Positions 16,918 to 23,463 of a stretch of 24,414 nucleotides of DNA are shown piece after piece (position 1 is the first letter of the stretch; each line of letters starts with the position of its first letter). The DNA is taken from positions 1-24,414 of IMG/VR virus record IMGVR_UViG_3300032073_000238. One strand, given 5' to 3'. The notes under the pieces are model-generated. The model was not told the DNA's origin, did no database searches, and worked only from the letters and a program-made list of their open reading frames with translations. Source of the stretch: a virus. Made by a program: the position numbers and the translations under genes.

Positions 16918-19131
16918 TTATTTTATTATTTGTGAATTAGTCCCAGTATTACTATACTTGGAAATGTTTATATTTAATTTAGGTTTTTCAACCTTAGCGT
17001 TTGGCGCATATAAATGCCTATTATTTGCCATAATAGCCAAACCAGAACTTATAGACGCATCATACTTCGTTCTTTTGTTTATATCGAACCTACTCCAATC
17101 ATTTAACAAAGCATTGAAATACAAGTCTCCAAAAGTTCCATCTTGTTTCACGCCTACGTGATCTTGAATATACATCTCGATTGCTGCCGCGTGAGCTTGT
17201 TTTATATCCTCACTAGAGTTTGGTATTCCACCAACTTCTTTCTCCGCTACAGATAATTTATTCCATATTTTATCAGGTCGATTCATAGAAAAACCTCTAT
17301 ACCCTCTTCTTCTTAAATAGTATAATAATCTAGGTTTATTATTCTCCGCGAGTATTGGCATTCCATAAAACACTAACGCCATTAAAACATCTTCAAAGAA
17401 TATTTCAGCCGTAGGTGGTCTTGATAAGTATTCTAAAAAGAAGCTATTCGCAGGAGCGTCCTCCATACTAAACCTGGTTAAGCCGTGTAGTGCTCCTTTA
17501 GATCCTTCTCCATCTACGGTTCCCGATATATCATAAGAGTCACAACCAAATGCCCCCATGTGTTCATTACCAGGATATTTTATACCATTTTTTAAAACCA
17601 CTCTATTTTGTATGCTAGAAGGTGGAACCCAACTAACTTTAAATCTACCCTTTGGATCTGGATAGAATATCACTTGTGAATCTTTAATTCCATTGACCCA
17701 TTGAAAATTACCTTGAGTAACTCCTAGGGTTCTAGACATTTCTTCGTTGTAATCTATCTGCTCGTATATCTTAACTAAGTTAAATATACTACCTTTTGAT
17801 TCATCCCTAAACGCGTGCTCTGTAGTTCTTGGGAACTGTCTGTAGAATTCGTTTAAAGCATCTTGATCTCCTTTTAAGCCATCTACTTCATTTTGCCAAC
17901 TATCTACTACTCCTATATCTATTAGTTCACCGTCTGGGGCAAACACATCTGTGTCAGGAGTAGTGAATACTGGAACTCCGTGCTCGTCAATAAATCCTTC
18001 GTAGTTCCACTCCATTGGGATAAACAAAGAGTATAAACCAGACTTTGTCTGACCATTTCTATTTCTTTTAGTGACGTCTGATGCATTGTATAGTTTTTTG
18101 AAGTTATCTCCACCTTTATCTAGGGCGTTGGAAGTTGACCCCATCATACACTTACCTATAATCCTACTACCTAATCTAAGACATGTTTTTGTAACACGCC
18201 AGTTGTTTAATATATTATCTGGTCTTTCCCATTTACCACTTTCATCATGTACTAATAATGCTAATTTTTCACCATCATAACTATTGTCACCTGTATTCTT
18301 CCAATCAATAGTAGTGTCTAACCCTTCAATTTCCTCCATGCCATCTGTAGCTGACATTTTCTTTCTTGTAAATTTACTAGCAGGCACTCTATAAGCAAGT
18401 TCGGATTTAGGACGATCCATACCATCTTGGACAGGTTTAAAAAAGAATGGATAGTTAATCGATATAGGAACAACTTTGTCTGTGAACATTTTTTTCGCAT
18501 CTGAACCTGTTTTAGATAGTATCCCATATCTACTATCACTCGATATAGTGGCCAAATTAACTGTTTCTGCAGATGACATGAACGAAAACCCTGATCTTCT
18601 GTTCTTTAGATAACACATACCGTAACATCTTTTGTCTGCTTTACAAGCCTCCCAGAATATAAAGAACAATCTATTTGCGTCCCTAAAGTCTGGAGCTCCA
18701 ACATCTATCTTGCTCCATTGCAAGTACATATAATGAGTTCCTACTATATAAGTTGGTTTACCATTGTTCATAAACCAAAACCCTTCGTCTCTTCTTTTAA
18801 ACTCCTCGTCTATATAATCGTACCACTGATCTTTTTTCTCTTCAGGATAGTTTCTCCAATCAAATATATTCTTTAAACGAGATAATTCTTTAGGTTGTTC
18901 AAATTTTACCCATTTGTTTTTGGGGTGCACGTACACTCCTTTTGGTTCCAACGGCAAGCCAATTCGCAAACCTTGGATTTCAATGACTTCACCAATTTTT
19001 CCCGTCTTTGAGATAACAACAATATCATGTTCTTTATTATATCCATATTTCCATTTTTTACCTTTGTTAAGACGACTAATAGTCGTTTTTTTAATTGGTT
19101 CTATTATTTTAAATAAATCTTGCTCGTACAT
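16918..19131 (-). CDS. terL: Terminase large subunit (DNA-packaging ATPase and nuclease)
   Basis: This is the packaging motor that moves DNA into the procapsid through the portal and cuts it. Counting from a GTG at 19134, the ATPase part has a Walker A-like YLKNRRSGFS near residues 176-184, a Walker B segment LALLVHDES at 291-299, and the coupling motif MGSTSN at 331-336. The RNase H-like nuclease part shows GCDSYD around 530-535, ILAENNK around 594-600, and a final Asp region around 684-692 (FDINKRTKYDAS). The length of about 737 residues is in the upper range and is similar to terminases of Bacteroidota podoviruses. I prefer the ATG at 19131, which overlaps the TGA of the previous gene. The GTG one codon upstream would add one residue. 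The portal gene starts five bases after its stop. Confidence 0.9.
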   Translation of the reverse strand: MYEQDLFKIIEPIKKTTISRLNKGKKWKYGYNKEHDIVVISKTGKIGEVIEIQGLRIGLPLEPKGVYVHPKNKWVKFEQPKELSRLKNIFDWRNYPEEKKDQWYDYIDEEFKRRDEGFWFMNNGKPTYIVGTHYMYLQWSKIDVGAPDFRDANRLFFIFWEACKADKRCYGMCYLKNRRSGFSFMSSAETVNLATISSDSRYGILSKTGSDAKKMFTDKVVPISINYPFFFKPVQDGMDRPKSELAYRVPASKFTRKKMSATDGMEEIEGLDTTIDWKNTGDNSYDGEKLALLVHDESGKWERPDNILNNWRVTKTCLRLGSRIIGKCMMGSTSNALDKGGDNFKKLYNASDVTKRNRNGQTKSGLYSLFIPMEWNYEGFIDEHGVPVFTTPDTDVFAPDGELIDIGVVDSWQNEVDGLKGDQDALNEFYRQFPRTTEHAFRDESKGSIFNLVKIYEQIDYNEEMSRTLGVTQGNFQWVNGIKDSQVIFYPDPKGRFKVSWVPPSSIQNRVVLKNGIKYPGNEHMGAFGCDSYDISGTVDGEGSKGALHGLTRFSMEDAPANSFFLEYLSRPPTAEIFFEDVLMALVFYGMPILAENNKPRLLYYLRRRGYRGFSMNRPDKIWNKLSVAEKEVGGIPNSSEDIKQAHAAAIEMYIQDHVGVKQDGTFGDLYFNALLNDWSRFDINKRTKYDASISSGLAIMANNRHLYAPNAKVEKPKLNINISKYSNTGTNSQIIK

Positions 19132-19406
19132 CACTTAGATCTTCCCTCTGCAAATCCTCTAAAAACTGTTTCCTTTTTCTCTTCAGGTTCCTTGCCTTCA
19201 AGCAAGTTCTCTTCTTCTTGGATTCTGTTAAGTATTTCAAATGCATCAAATATAGCTAGCTTTTTAGTAGCCGCAGCATTCTTTAATCTATCAGCTGATA
19301 TATCGTCGTCAGAATCTACAATAGGCTCTTTAGCGACCTTAATCAGTTCTTCCACTGCTCTCTGCCCAGCTTGGATTATATTCTTCTTCGTCTCCTTGAT
19401 ATTCAT
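19131..19406 (-). CDS. Possible terminase small subunit (91 aa)
   Basis: This small helical protein lies directly before the large terminase. With the internal ATG at 19406 it has 91 residues: MNIKETKKNIIQAGQRAVEE, then an acidic linker IVDSDDDISADRLKNAAATK and the helix KLAIFDAFEILNRIQEEENL. The C-terminus is charged (EEKKETVFRGFAEGRSK). An upstream ATG at 19457 would add 17 residues and deepen the overlap with the GroES-like gene, so the internal start is preferred. Position, size and helical build fit a small terminase, which recognises phage DNA and regulates the large subunit. No clear helix-turn-helix is seen, so the call is by context. Its TGA overlaps the ATG of the large terminase by one base (TGATG). 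Confidence 0.55.
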   Translation of the reverse strand: MNIKETKKNIIQAGQRAVEELIKVAKEPIVDSDDDISADRLKNAAATKKLAIFDAFEILNRIQEEENLLEGKEPEEKKETVFRGFAEGRSK

Positions 19407-19941
19407 ATTTGATTGTAATAAAATTAGATAAAACTCTATATAGTCTTTCACCGTCAACTATAAATTCATATTGACTACTTGGTCTAAAACCAACTAAGTC
19501 ATTTACTTCTACTGTACCGTCTGAATATTTAACAATACCTTGTAGAGGTTTTTCAGATTCAATATTAAATTGATCTATTGCTTTTAAAGGTTTTACAAAA
19601 CAATAACCTTTTGGAGCTGTCCACTTATCTTTTCTTTTGTATAAAAATATTTGATCGTGGCTTATAAAATAAGTAGACTCATTAAAATAGCTTCTACTAT
19701 TTTTCTCTATACCTTTTACATTGTGCCATCTTCTAAAAACATTGTGATGCACTATAACTGTGTCTCCAGCTTGTATTTCCGTATGTCCCGCTATAGGCGT
19801 AGATATAACAGTTGCCTCTCTATTTACATATTGATGATTAAAAATTTCAGTATTAAGTATTAATTCTGAATCACCAACTTTTGTAGTATTATTATATCTT
19901 TCTCCTTTTGGCGTTACAACAAAGTTGTGAACGCTTTTCAT
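19339..19941 (-). CDS. Tandem GroES-like (double chaperonin-10 fold) protein, putative
   Basis: This 200-residue protein can be read as two GroES-like halves. The first, residues 1-103, starts MKSVHNFVVTPKG. It then has a mobile-loop-sized segment with hydrophobic ELIL (26-29), the strand REATVISTP, IQAGDTVIVHHN and the closing STYFISHDQIFLYKR. This follows the order of the GroES encoded at 23919-24176 (AKIISCG, KDNDTIYYDKH, DTLYRVIRDGDVVLV). The second half, residues 110-182, has GYCFVKPL, LQGIVKYSDG, VEVNDLVGF and DGERLYRVLSNFITIKYE. It shares LYRV with GroES but lacks a mobile loop. An acidic tail of 18 residues follows. The role could be a co-chaperonin variant for capsid or portal folding, or a GroES-fold protein used for something else. 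The fold call is by eye. Its 3' end overlaps the next gene by 68 bases. Confidence 0.55.
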   Translation of the reverse strand: MKSVHNFVVTPKGERYNNTTKVGDSELILNTEIFNHQYVNREATVISTPIAGHTEIQAGDTVIVHHNVFRRWHNVKGIEKNSRSYFNESTYFISHDQIFLYKRKDKWTAPKGYCFVKPLKAIDQFNIESEKPLQGIVKYSDGTVEVNDLVGFRPSSQYEFIVDGERLYRVLSNFITIKYEYQGDEEEYNPSWAESSGRTD

Positions 19942-20162
19942 TAGTACTCAAGATTATATTCTACAGACACCGCCATGTTTTTATTAAAGTCTTTCCAAGG
20001 TAAAACGTCTTTATTCTTTTTAATATATATAGAATACTTTTCATCTTCTTCTAATATATCACAGATAGTATGACCACCATACACTTCTTGCCCCACGGCA
20101 TAGTGCATAGCGTCATTTTTATAGTCCTTACCTACAGAAATCTTACGAATTAGCTTCGCCAT
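19941..20162 (-). CDS. Small conserved-looking protein (73 aa), function unknown
   Basis: This 73-residue protein starts MAKLIRKISVGKDYKNDAMHY. Its body looks like a small beta barrel (VGQEVYGGHTICDILEEDEKYSIYIKKN), and it ends with MAVSVEYNLEY. No cysteine motif or membrane helix is present. It overlaps the gene before it by 20 bases, and its TAA stop shares a base with the ATG of the following GroES-like gene (TAATG). The tight coupling suggests that the two are needed in related amounts. I do not recognise a named family. Confidence 0.7.
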   Translation of the reverse strand: MAKLIRKISVGKDYKNDAMHYAVGQEVYGGHTICDILEEDEKYSIYIKKNKDVLPWKDFNKNMAVSVEYNLEY

Positions 20163-20445
20163 CTTCTTTGTAGTTTATAGTGCCATCGTTAATATTAATA
20201 TCAACAGTGCCATATTCTTTTTCAAGTTCTGTTTGTAGTGAATGTAACACTTCTTGACTAGCAGAAACTTGGTGCATTAAAGCGTGTTTTTTTGTTTCTA
20301 TAGTGCCTATTTCAGAATGTGCCCTGTTTATAATACCTACAGTTTCTTGAATTCTTTTCAACTGCTCATCACTAACCTTTTCAGGTTTAGCGCTTTTAAG
20401 TTCTTTAATTTTAGAGTTTGTACCCTTTGTTTTTGTTGTTGCCAT
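20143..20445 (-). CDS. Small coiled-coil protein (100 aa), function unknown
   Basis: This 100-residue protein has a Lys-rich N-terminus (MATTKTKGTNSKIKELKSAK). A long predicted helix, roughly residues 24-80, follows; it contains DEQLKRIQETVGIINRAHSE and later heptad-like QEVLHSLQTELEKEYG. An acidic strand-like end, VDININDGTINYKEDGEANS, closes it. It looks like a coiled-coil oligomer. Small proteins of this build lie before the terminase genes in many marine phages, but I know no function for them. Its last 20 bases overlap the following gene, which implies translational coupling. The start ATG is preceded by A/T-only sequence. Confidence 0.7.
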   Translation of the reverse strand: MATTKTKGTNSKIKELKSAKPEKVSDEQLKRIQETVGIINRAHSEIGTIETKKHALMHQVSASQEVLHSLQTELEKEYGTVDININDGTINYKEDGEANS

Positions 20446-20457
20446 TTTTATTTAATT

Positions 20458-21216
20458 TAAGTTAATTTAATTTATTTTATTTTTCGAAATGCAGTGTTAT
20501 TCTAATTGGATGGACATTGTACAGGCTTTTATCATTAACCTGTGTATTTAATAGTTCCGCAGTCATTGTAAAGTTCGCGTCGTCATCACCAATAGTTCTA
20601 ATTGTTCCATATTTAACGTCATCTTGATCGTCAATAACATCACCCACAGCAAAGTGTAATCTAGCGTCAACACCATCATACGTTATATCTGCTTGAGAGG
20701 TGCTATTAGTACCATCTGTTATTATGCCAGATTGAAAATCAATTGCTCCACCTGCTAAACCAGCTATGTAGTATTTGTCCAAGCCAACATTACTACCGCT
20801 ACTTGGTTCTGGAACTAAAACTAGTTCACAAGAAGATATTGTTGATTGATATGCTGTTCTTATACCTACAATATCAGAAGTTGCACTAGGTACTACACCT
20901 ATAATATCTGTTCTGCTAAAAGTTGTTATCTCTCCGTTTGCAGTACCAAGTGAAGTTGGCGATGTATCTGGAACTGGTCCTTTAGCAAATAATAAATCTA
21001 TGCCAGCAGGTTGCACGGTTGCTCCTGCGTCTCCTTTTGATCTCATAGAGATAGTAGCACCTAATAGTTTAGCTGTTCCTCTTGGTATCTCAAATGAAGT
21101 CCAATCAAAAACAATATCACCGTTTACAAAAGCAGCGTGTTGTGCTGATGCTTTAACGGTAGGTTTTATTTCTGGTGAATTAAAGTAGTTTGATTTCATC
21201 TAAGTTAATTTAATTT
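20458..21216. repeat. 16-base leader repeat before two adjacent genes (20458-20473 and 21201-21216)
   Basis: The plus-strand sequence taagttaatttaattt occurs at 20458-20473 and at 21201-21216. On the coding strand it lies just before the starts of the 100-residue and the 240-residue genes. Each copy is inside an A/T-rich gap, so low complexity explains part of the match. Its place before both starts suggests a translation or processing element. Confidence 0.45.
20477..21199 (-). CDS. Putative virion structural protein (240 aa)
   Basis: This 240-residue, beta-prone, acidic protein starts MKSNYFNSPEIKPTVKAS and ends with HPIRITLHFEK. It contains a stretch reading FDWTSFEIPRGTAKLLGATI and many short strands with Gly/Asp turns, and no signal peptide or membrane helix is seen. 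A composition with few Lys, many Thr/Ser/Asp and almost no Cys is usual for phage capsid or tail proteins. The family is not recognised. The gene follows the 198-residue gene after 24 bases. Its start is preceded by a 16-base A/T-rich element that is repeated exactly before the next gene. Confidence 0.68.
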   Translation of the reverse strand: MKSNYFNSPEIKPTVKASAQHAAFVNGDIVFDWTSFEIPRGTAKLLGATISMRSKGDAGATVQPAGIDLLFAKGPVPDTSPTSLGTANGEITTFSRTDIIGVVPSATSDIVGIRTAYQSTISSCELVLVPEPSSGSNVGLDKYYIAGLAGGAIDFQSGIITDGTNSTSQADITYDGVDARLHFAVGDVIDDQDDVKYGTIRTIGDDDANFTMTAELLNTQVNDKSLYNVHPIRITLHFEK

Positions 21217-21223
21217 GTTTTTA

Positions 21224-21820
21224 TTATTCTCCGAAGTATGCTATGATACCTCCACCGTCTTCTGTTTCAACCGTACAAGACAACCATCTACCGTAGATAG
21301 TTTCACCCTCAGCAACTAAAGCCATGTCTGTGCCTGTTGTTGTAGCGCGACCACCTGTACCGTGAACAGTGTCGTTTGGGTTAGTGAAGTATATTGTTTG
21401 ACCATCAGTACAGACAAAATCCGTATCTAATTTTATCTCTTTTACATCACTACCAACATTTACAGCTGATACTTTTGTCCCATAAGGAACACCAACACCA
21501 TCAACGTACCAACCAACCGCATAACCTTTTGTTGCGTAACTAGTAGTCATTGTTATAGCGGTTCCTGCCGATATAGTTTCAGAGGCTCCGTGATCTACAA
21601 TGTCACTAGCAGTTCCTATGTGGGCTGCAGCTTCAGAATTTGGGTACATTGAAGAGTCAGCTGCGACTAATTTTGTCATTACATTAGACGTTGTTGTTAA
21701 TCCAACTGCACGGATAGCTATAATATATTTACCGTGTGGTGCCGTAATTTTGTTTGCGGCTAGATCTGAGTAAGCGGCACCCGTTATTCTACCAGTCCAA
21801 TCGTTTGTTACTATTGCCAT
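21224..21820 (-). CDS. Putative virion beta-sandwich protein (198 aa) with a shared beta module
   Basis: This 198-residue protein is Thr-, Gly- and Ala-rich, with no membrane segment. Residues about 85-147 hold a module of the form AVGWYVDGVGVPYGTKVSAV, then a strand pair and TIYFTN. The same pattern (VGM.V.G..VP.G..V) recurs in the tail adaptor and the left-edge tail protein of this window. The N-terminus (MAIVTNDWTGRITG) and the C-terminal WLSCTVETEDGGGIIAYFGE are compatible with a small capsid decoration or tail protein. No homolog is recognised by name. The gene lies four bases after the holin gene. Its ATG is preceded by an A/T-only stretch, with no Shine-Dalgarno motif. Confidence 0.7.
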   Translation of the reverse strand: MAIVTNDWTGRITGAAYSDLAANKITAPHGKYIIAIRAVGLTTTSNVMTKLVAADSSMYPNSEAAAHIGTASDIVDHGASETISAGTAITMTTSYATKGYAVGWYVDGVGVPYGTKVSAVNVGSDVKEIKLDTDFVCTDGQTIYFTNPNDTVHGTGGRATTTGTDMALVAEGETIYGRWLSCTVETEDGGGIIAYFGE

Positions 21821-21824
21821 AATT

Positions 21825-22211
21825 TTATTTTTTTACTTTTTCTAGTGATCTACCGCCAAAATAAGCACCGATCACAGTTATTAATACTAATTGCAAAAGA
21901 TCTATGTAAGAATCTTTCACATTGAATTTTATTGCACCAGCGTCAATAAATATTAACAGCATGGTGCACACTATTAAAAATATTAAGACCATTGGCCTAA
22001 CATTCTTACTTAGCCAAGAGTCTGATTTTAAATCTGCTTCCCAGCGAGAGGTTATATTCTTCTCCATCTCAACCTCGTAGTTAGCAATTAGTTCTTTTAT
22101 TTTTGCCTCTGCCTCTAATCTTTCTTCGTCAGAAGTATGTAGGTTGTCTATTACTCCTCCAACACCTTTTACAAGGTCTGCTGCTCCACCTGAAAATAGT
22201 TTACCTAACAT
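21825..22211 (-). CDS. Holin of the 3TM / gene-transfer-agent type
   Basis: This 128-residue protein has an amphipathic N-terminal part (residues 1-62) with a charged helix containing DEERLEAEAKIKELI. The motif SWLSKNVRP follows, and then a hydrophobic helix at residues 73-90. A second helix lies at about 103-119 and ends in GAYFGGRSLEKVKK. The W-x-RP motif before the first helix and the GAYFGGR ending are typical of the holin family used by gene transfer agents and many marine phages. By family, it would form holes in the inner membrane and time lysis. No endolysin gene is visible next to it, so the enzyme must be encoded outside this window or be unrecognised. The start is the ATG three bases after the stop of the previous gene. 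Confidence 0.8.
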   Translation of the reverse strand: MLGKLFSGGAADLVKGVGGVIDNLHTSDEERLEAEAKIKELIANYEVEMEKNITSRWEADLKSDSWLSKNVRPMVLIFLIVCTMLLIFIDAGAIKFNVKDSYIDLLQLVLITVIGAYFGGRSLEKVKK

Positions 22212-22214
22212 ATA

Positions 22215-22427
22215 TTATTTCTTTGCGAATTTCTCTATACCACTTATACCGAAGCATCCAAGCACTACAAGCACAAATGAATCATATACAAATTCATTAA
22301 TCATTAGATCTCTTCCTAACCAACCGGTTACAAGATCTACTATCATAATCACACACATTATTGCAAATGCAATGAATCCTACGATAGATTTTTCATTCCA
22401 ACTGTTATTGTCTTTAAATATTTCCAT
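22215..22427 (-). CDS. Small two-helix membrane protein, holin-like (70 aa)
   Basis: This 70-residue protein starts at ATG 22427 (MEIFKDNNSWNEKS). It has two hydrophobic segments, roughly residues 15-35 (VGFIAFAIMCVIMIVDLV) and 47-63 (YDSFVLVVLGCFGISGI). A short basic tail, EKFAKK, follows. The size, paired membrane helices and charged C-terminus are typical of phage holins and related lysis proteins. It lies directly before a second holin-like gene. I chose the ATG that overlaps the stop of the 31-residue gene (TAATG). An ATG six codons further upstream is possible, but it would overlap that gene by 19 bases. The C-terminal pattern resembles the end of the next protein (GGRSLEKVKK), so the two may act together or be distant relatives. 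No signal peptide is seen. Confidence 0.7.
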   Translation of the reverse strand: MEIFKDNNSWNEKSIVGFIAFAIMCVIMIVDLVTGWLGRDLMINEFVYDSFVLVVLGCFGISGIEKFAKK

Positions 22428-22522
22428 TATTTTTTGCAAGAGCATTTAGAACCCGTGTACTTTTTACCACACTTTCTACATTTCTTTTTTCTTGTGTTTC
22501 CATATCCTCTTTTACTTGGCAT
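22427..22522 (-). CDS. 31-residue basic Cys-rich peptide (CxxC-x8-CxC), hidden small gene
   Basis: The stretch left between two recognised genes encodes a complete 31-residue peptide. It begins MPSKRGYGNTRKKK, has cysteines at residues 15, 18, 27 and 29 (CRKC ... CSC) and ends in KK. About half of the residues are Lys or Arg. The start ATG is one base after the TAA of the winged-helix-like gene. The TAA stop shares a base with the ATG of the next holin-like gene (TAATG). This perfect fit, with no spare bases on either side, supports a real coupled gene. The four cysteines suggest a single zinc-binding knuckle, so nucleic-acid binding is possible. No family is recognised, and the function is unknown. 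Confidence 0.65.
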   Translation of the reverse strand: MPSKRGYGNTRKKKCRKCGKKYTGSKCSCKK

Positions 22523-22523
22523 A

Positions 22524-22964
22524 TTATCTATCTTTATCTTTAATCATATCATCTATAGCTTTATTATAAACTTTATCTGTATATGATTTATTATTGTAAA
22601 AAACACTTCGTTCTGAAGTGGGCAAGTCTTCCTCACCTAATAGGATTCTATATATCCTACTAATCATTTGAGAGCATTTCCAAGAGGTTTTAAATACAGA
22701 GTACATTATCGTCGTACGATTTCTATGTCTCCAGGTTTCTATCCAACCTTCTCTTTTTAATCTCTCCCATCTTGCTTTATCCCACGAATATGTATAAACT
22801 CCGTTGATAAAATCGTTTCGTGTAAATCTTCCTTTACAATCTAAATAAATTAATAATTCTAAATCTGCGTCTTTTAACCCGTAAGTTTTACAGACCCACT
22901 TTCTAGTGAGCCTGTAATACTTAAGGATATTTAATTCACGCAGATCCTGCGCGGTTAGTCTCAA
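22524..22964 (-). CDS. Winged-helix-like (MarR-type fold) DNA-binding protein, TTG start
   Basis: This 146-residue basic protein is rich in aromatic residues. Residues about 20-95 read like a small winged-helix domain. A helix with LKDADLELLIYLDCKGRFT comes first, then a recognition-helix candidate around YSWDKARWERLKREGWIE and a beta-wing-like segment ending in TTIMYSVF. A conserved-looking tail follows. In marine phages such proteins are usually called MarR-like or winged-helix regulators. The only start that fits is TTG at 22964: an in-frame TAG lies three codons upstream, and no ATG occurs until the middle of the protein. The start sits directly after the stop of the previous gene, so initiation by reinitiation is likely. 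It may control late or lysis gene expression, which is inferred from its position only. Confidence 0.72.
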   Translation of the reverse strand: MRLTAQDLRELNILKYYRLTRKWVCKTYGLKDADLELLIYLDCKGRFTRNDFINGVYTYSWDKARWERLKREGWIETWRHRNRTTIMYSVFKTSWKCSQMISRIYRILLGEEDLPTSERSVFYNNKSYTDKVYNKAIDDMIKDKDR

Positions 22965-22965
22965 A

Positions 22966-23394
22966 TTATGCTACTCCGTAGGTAATAGCACAAGATGCAA
23001 TTGAGCTGTCTAATTGTATTGAGTTAACATCATCACAAACAGTAATAAAACCATCTGTGTTTGGACCAGAATTCAAGTGAGAAACTAAAGTTCTCATAAC
23101 TCCTTCGGCTAAAGTTCCAGCGGCAAGAGTCAATACAACCTTATCGTAAGCAATTGCACCGGCTGTAACAGCGGCAGTTTGAGCGGCCATAATAGCCGTA
23201 GCGTCACCACCCGTGTTGTCTATAGTGTAAGCTGGTTGTGCAAAAGTATTTACCACTCTACTTGAAAGCGGTTTAGAGCTTTTAAATCTAAACTCAAGAG
23301 AAGTATCTCCTTCGTGTGTTAATGATAACATGTTGCTAAGTGGGTATGTAGTAGCGTCGTTATCGGCGTCGTTAAAAAATAAGAATTTTTCCAT
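22966..23394 (-). CDS. Putative virion-associated protein, second of two tandem paralogs (142 aa)
   Basis: This is a paralog of the upstream 142-residue protein with exactly the same length. The N-terminus (MEKFLFFNDADNDA), the middle (AAQTAAVTAGAIAYD) and the C-terminus (GFITVCDDVNSI, SSIASCAITYGVA) are shared. The region around residues 28-70 and the stretch before the C-terminal block have diverged most. It is preceded by an AT-rich 27-base gap without a Shine-Dalgarno motif. Its TAA stop is followed almost at once by the TTG start of the winged-helix-like gene, so the two are probably co-translated. The function is unknown; a minor capsid or decoration role is a guess from context. Confidence 0.7.
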   Translation of the reverse strand: MEKFLFFNDADNDATTYPLSNMLSLTHEGDTSLEFRFKSSKPLSSRVVNTFAQPAYTIDNTGGDATAIMAAQTAAVTAGAIAYDKVVLTLAAGTLAEGVMRTLVSHLNSGPNTDGFITVCDDVNSIQLDSSIASCAITYGVA

Positions 23395-23463
23395 TTTATA
23401 TATATTTTTTTTAGTTAATAATTATGCTACTGCGTAAGTTATTGCACAAGATGCAATTGAGCT
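22988..23463. repeat. Duplicated 3' gene ends with a 20-base identical block (22988-23007 and 23444-23463)
   Basis: The plus-strand block gcacaagatgcaattgagct occurs at 22988-23007 and again at 23444-23463. It encodes SSIASCA near the C-terminus of both 142-residue paralogs. It is a direct-repeat trace of the gene duplication and a possible site for homologous recombination that could delete or amplify one copy. Confidence 0.75.

Noticed and set aside
19072-19092. Inverted repeat ACGACT-AAT-AGTCGT followed by seven T on the plus strand, like an antisense terminator
   Set aside because: The stem has only six pairs, it lies inside the terminase coding region, and no plus-strand gene exists for it to serve. 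It is probably chance from coding AAA-rich sequence.
19407-19457. Upstream ATG (19457) for the possible small terminase
   Set aside because: The extra 17 residues come from sequence that encodes the GroES-like protein in another frame, and the internal ATG gives a more typical protein. It remains possible.
22428-22445. Upstream ATG (22445) for the 70-residue holin-like protein
   Set aside because: It would overlap the 31-residue gene by 19 bases, while the ATG at 22427 gives a clean TAATG junction.
22144-22449. A 101-residue plus-strand frame across the two holin genes
   Set aside because: It is antisense to two overlapping real genes and has no family features.
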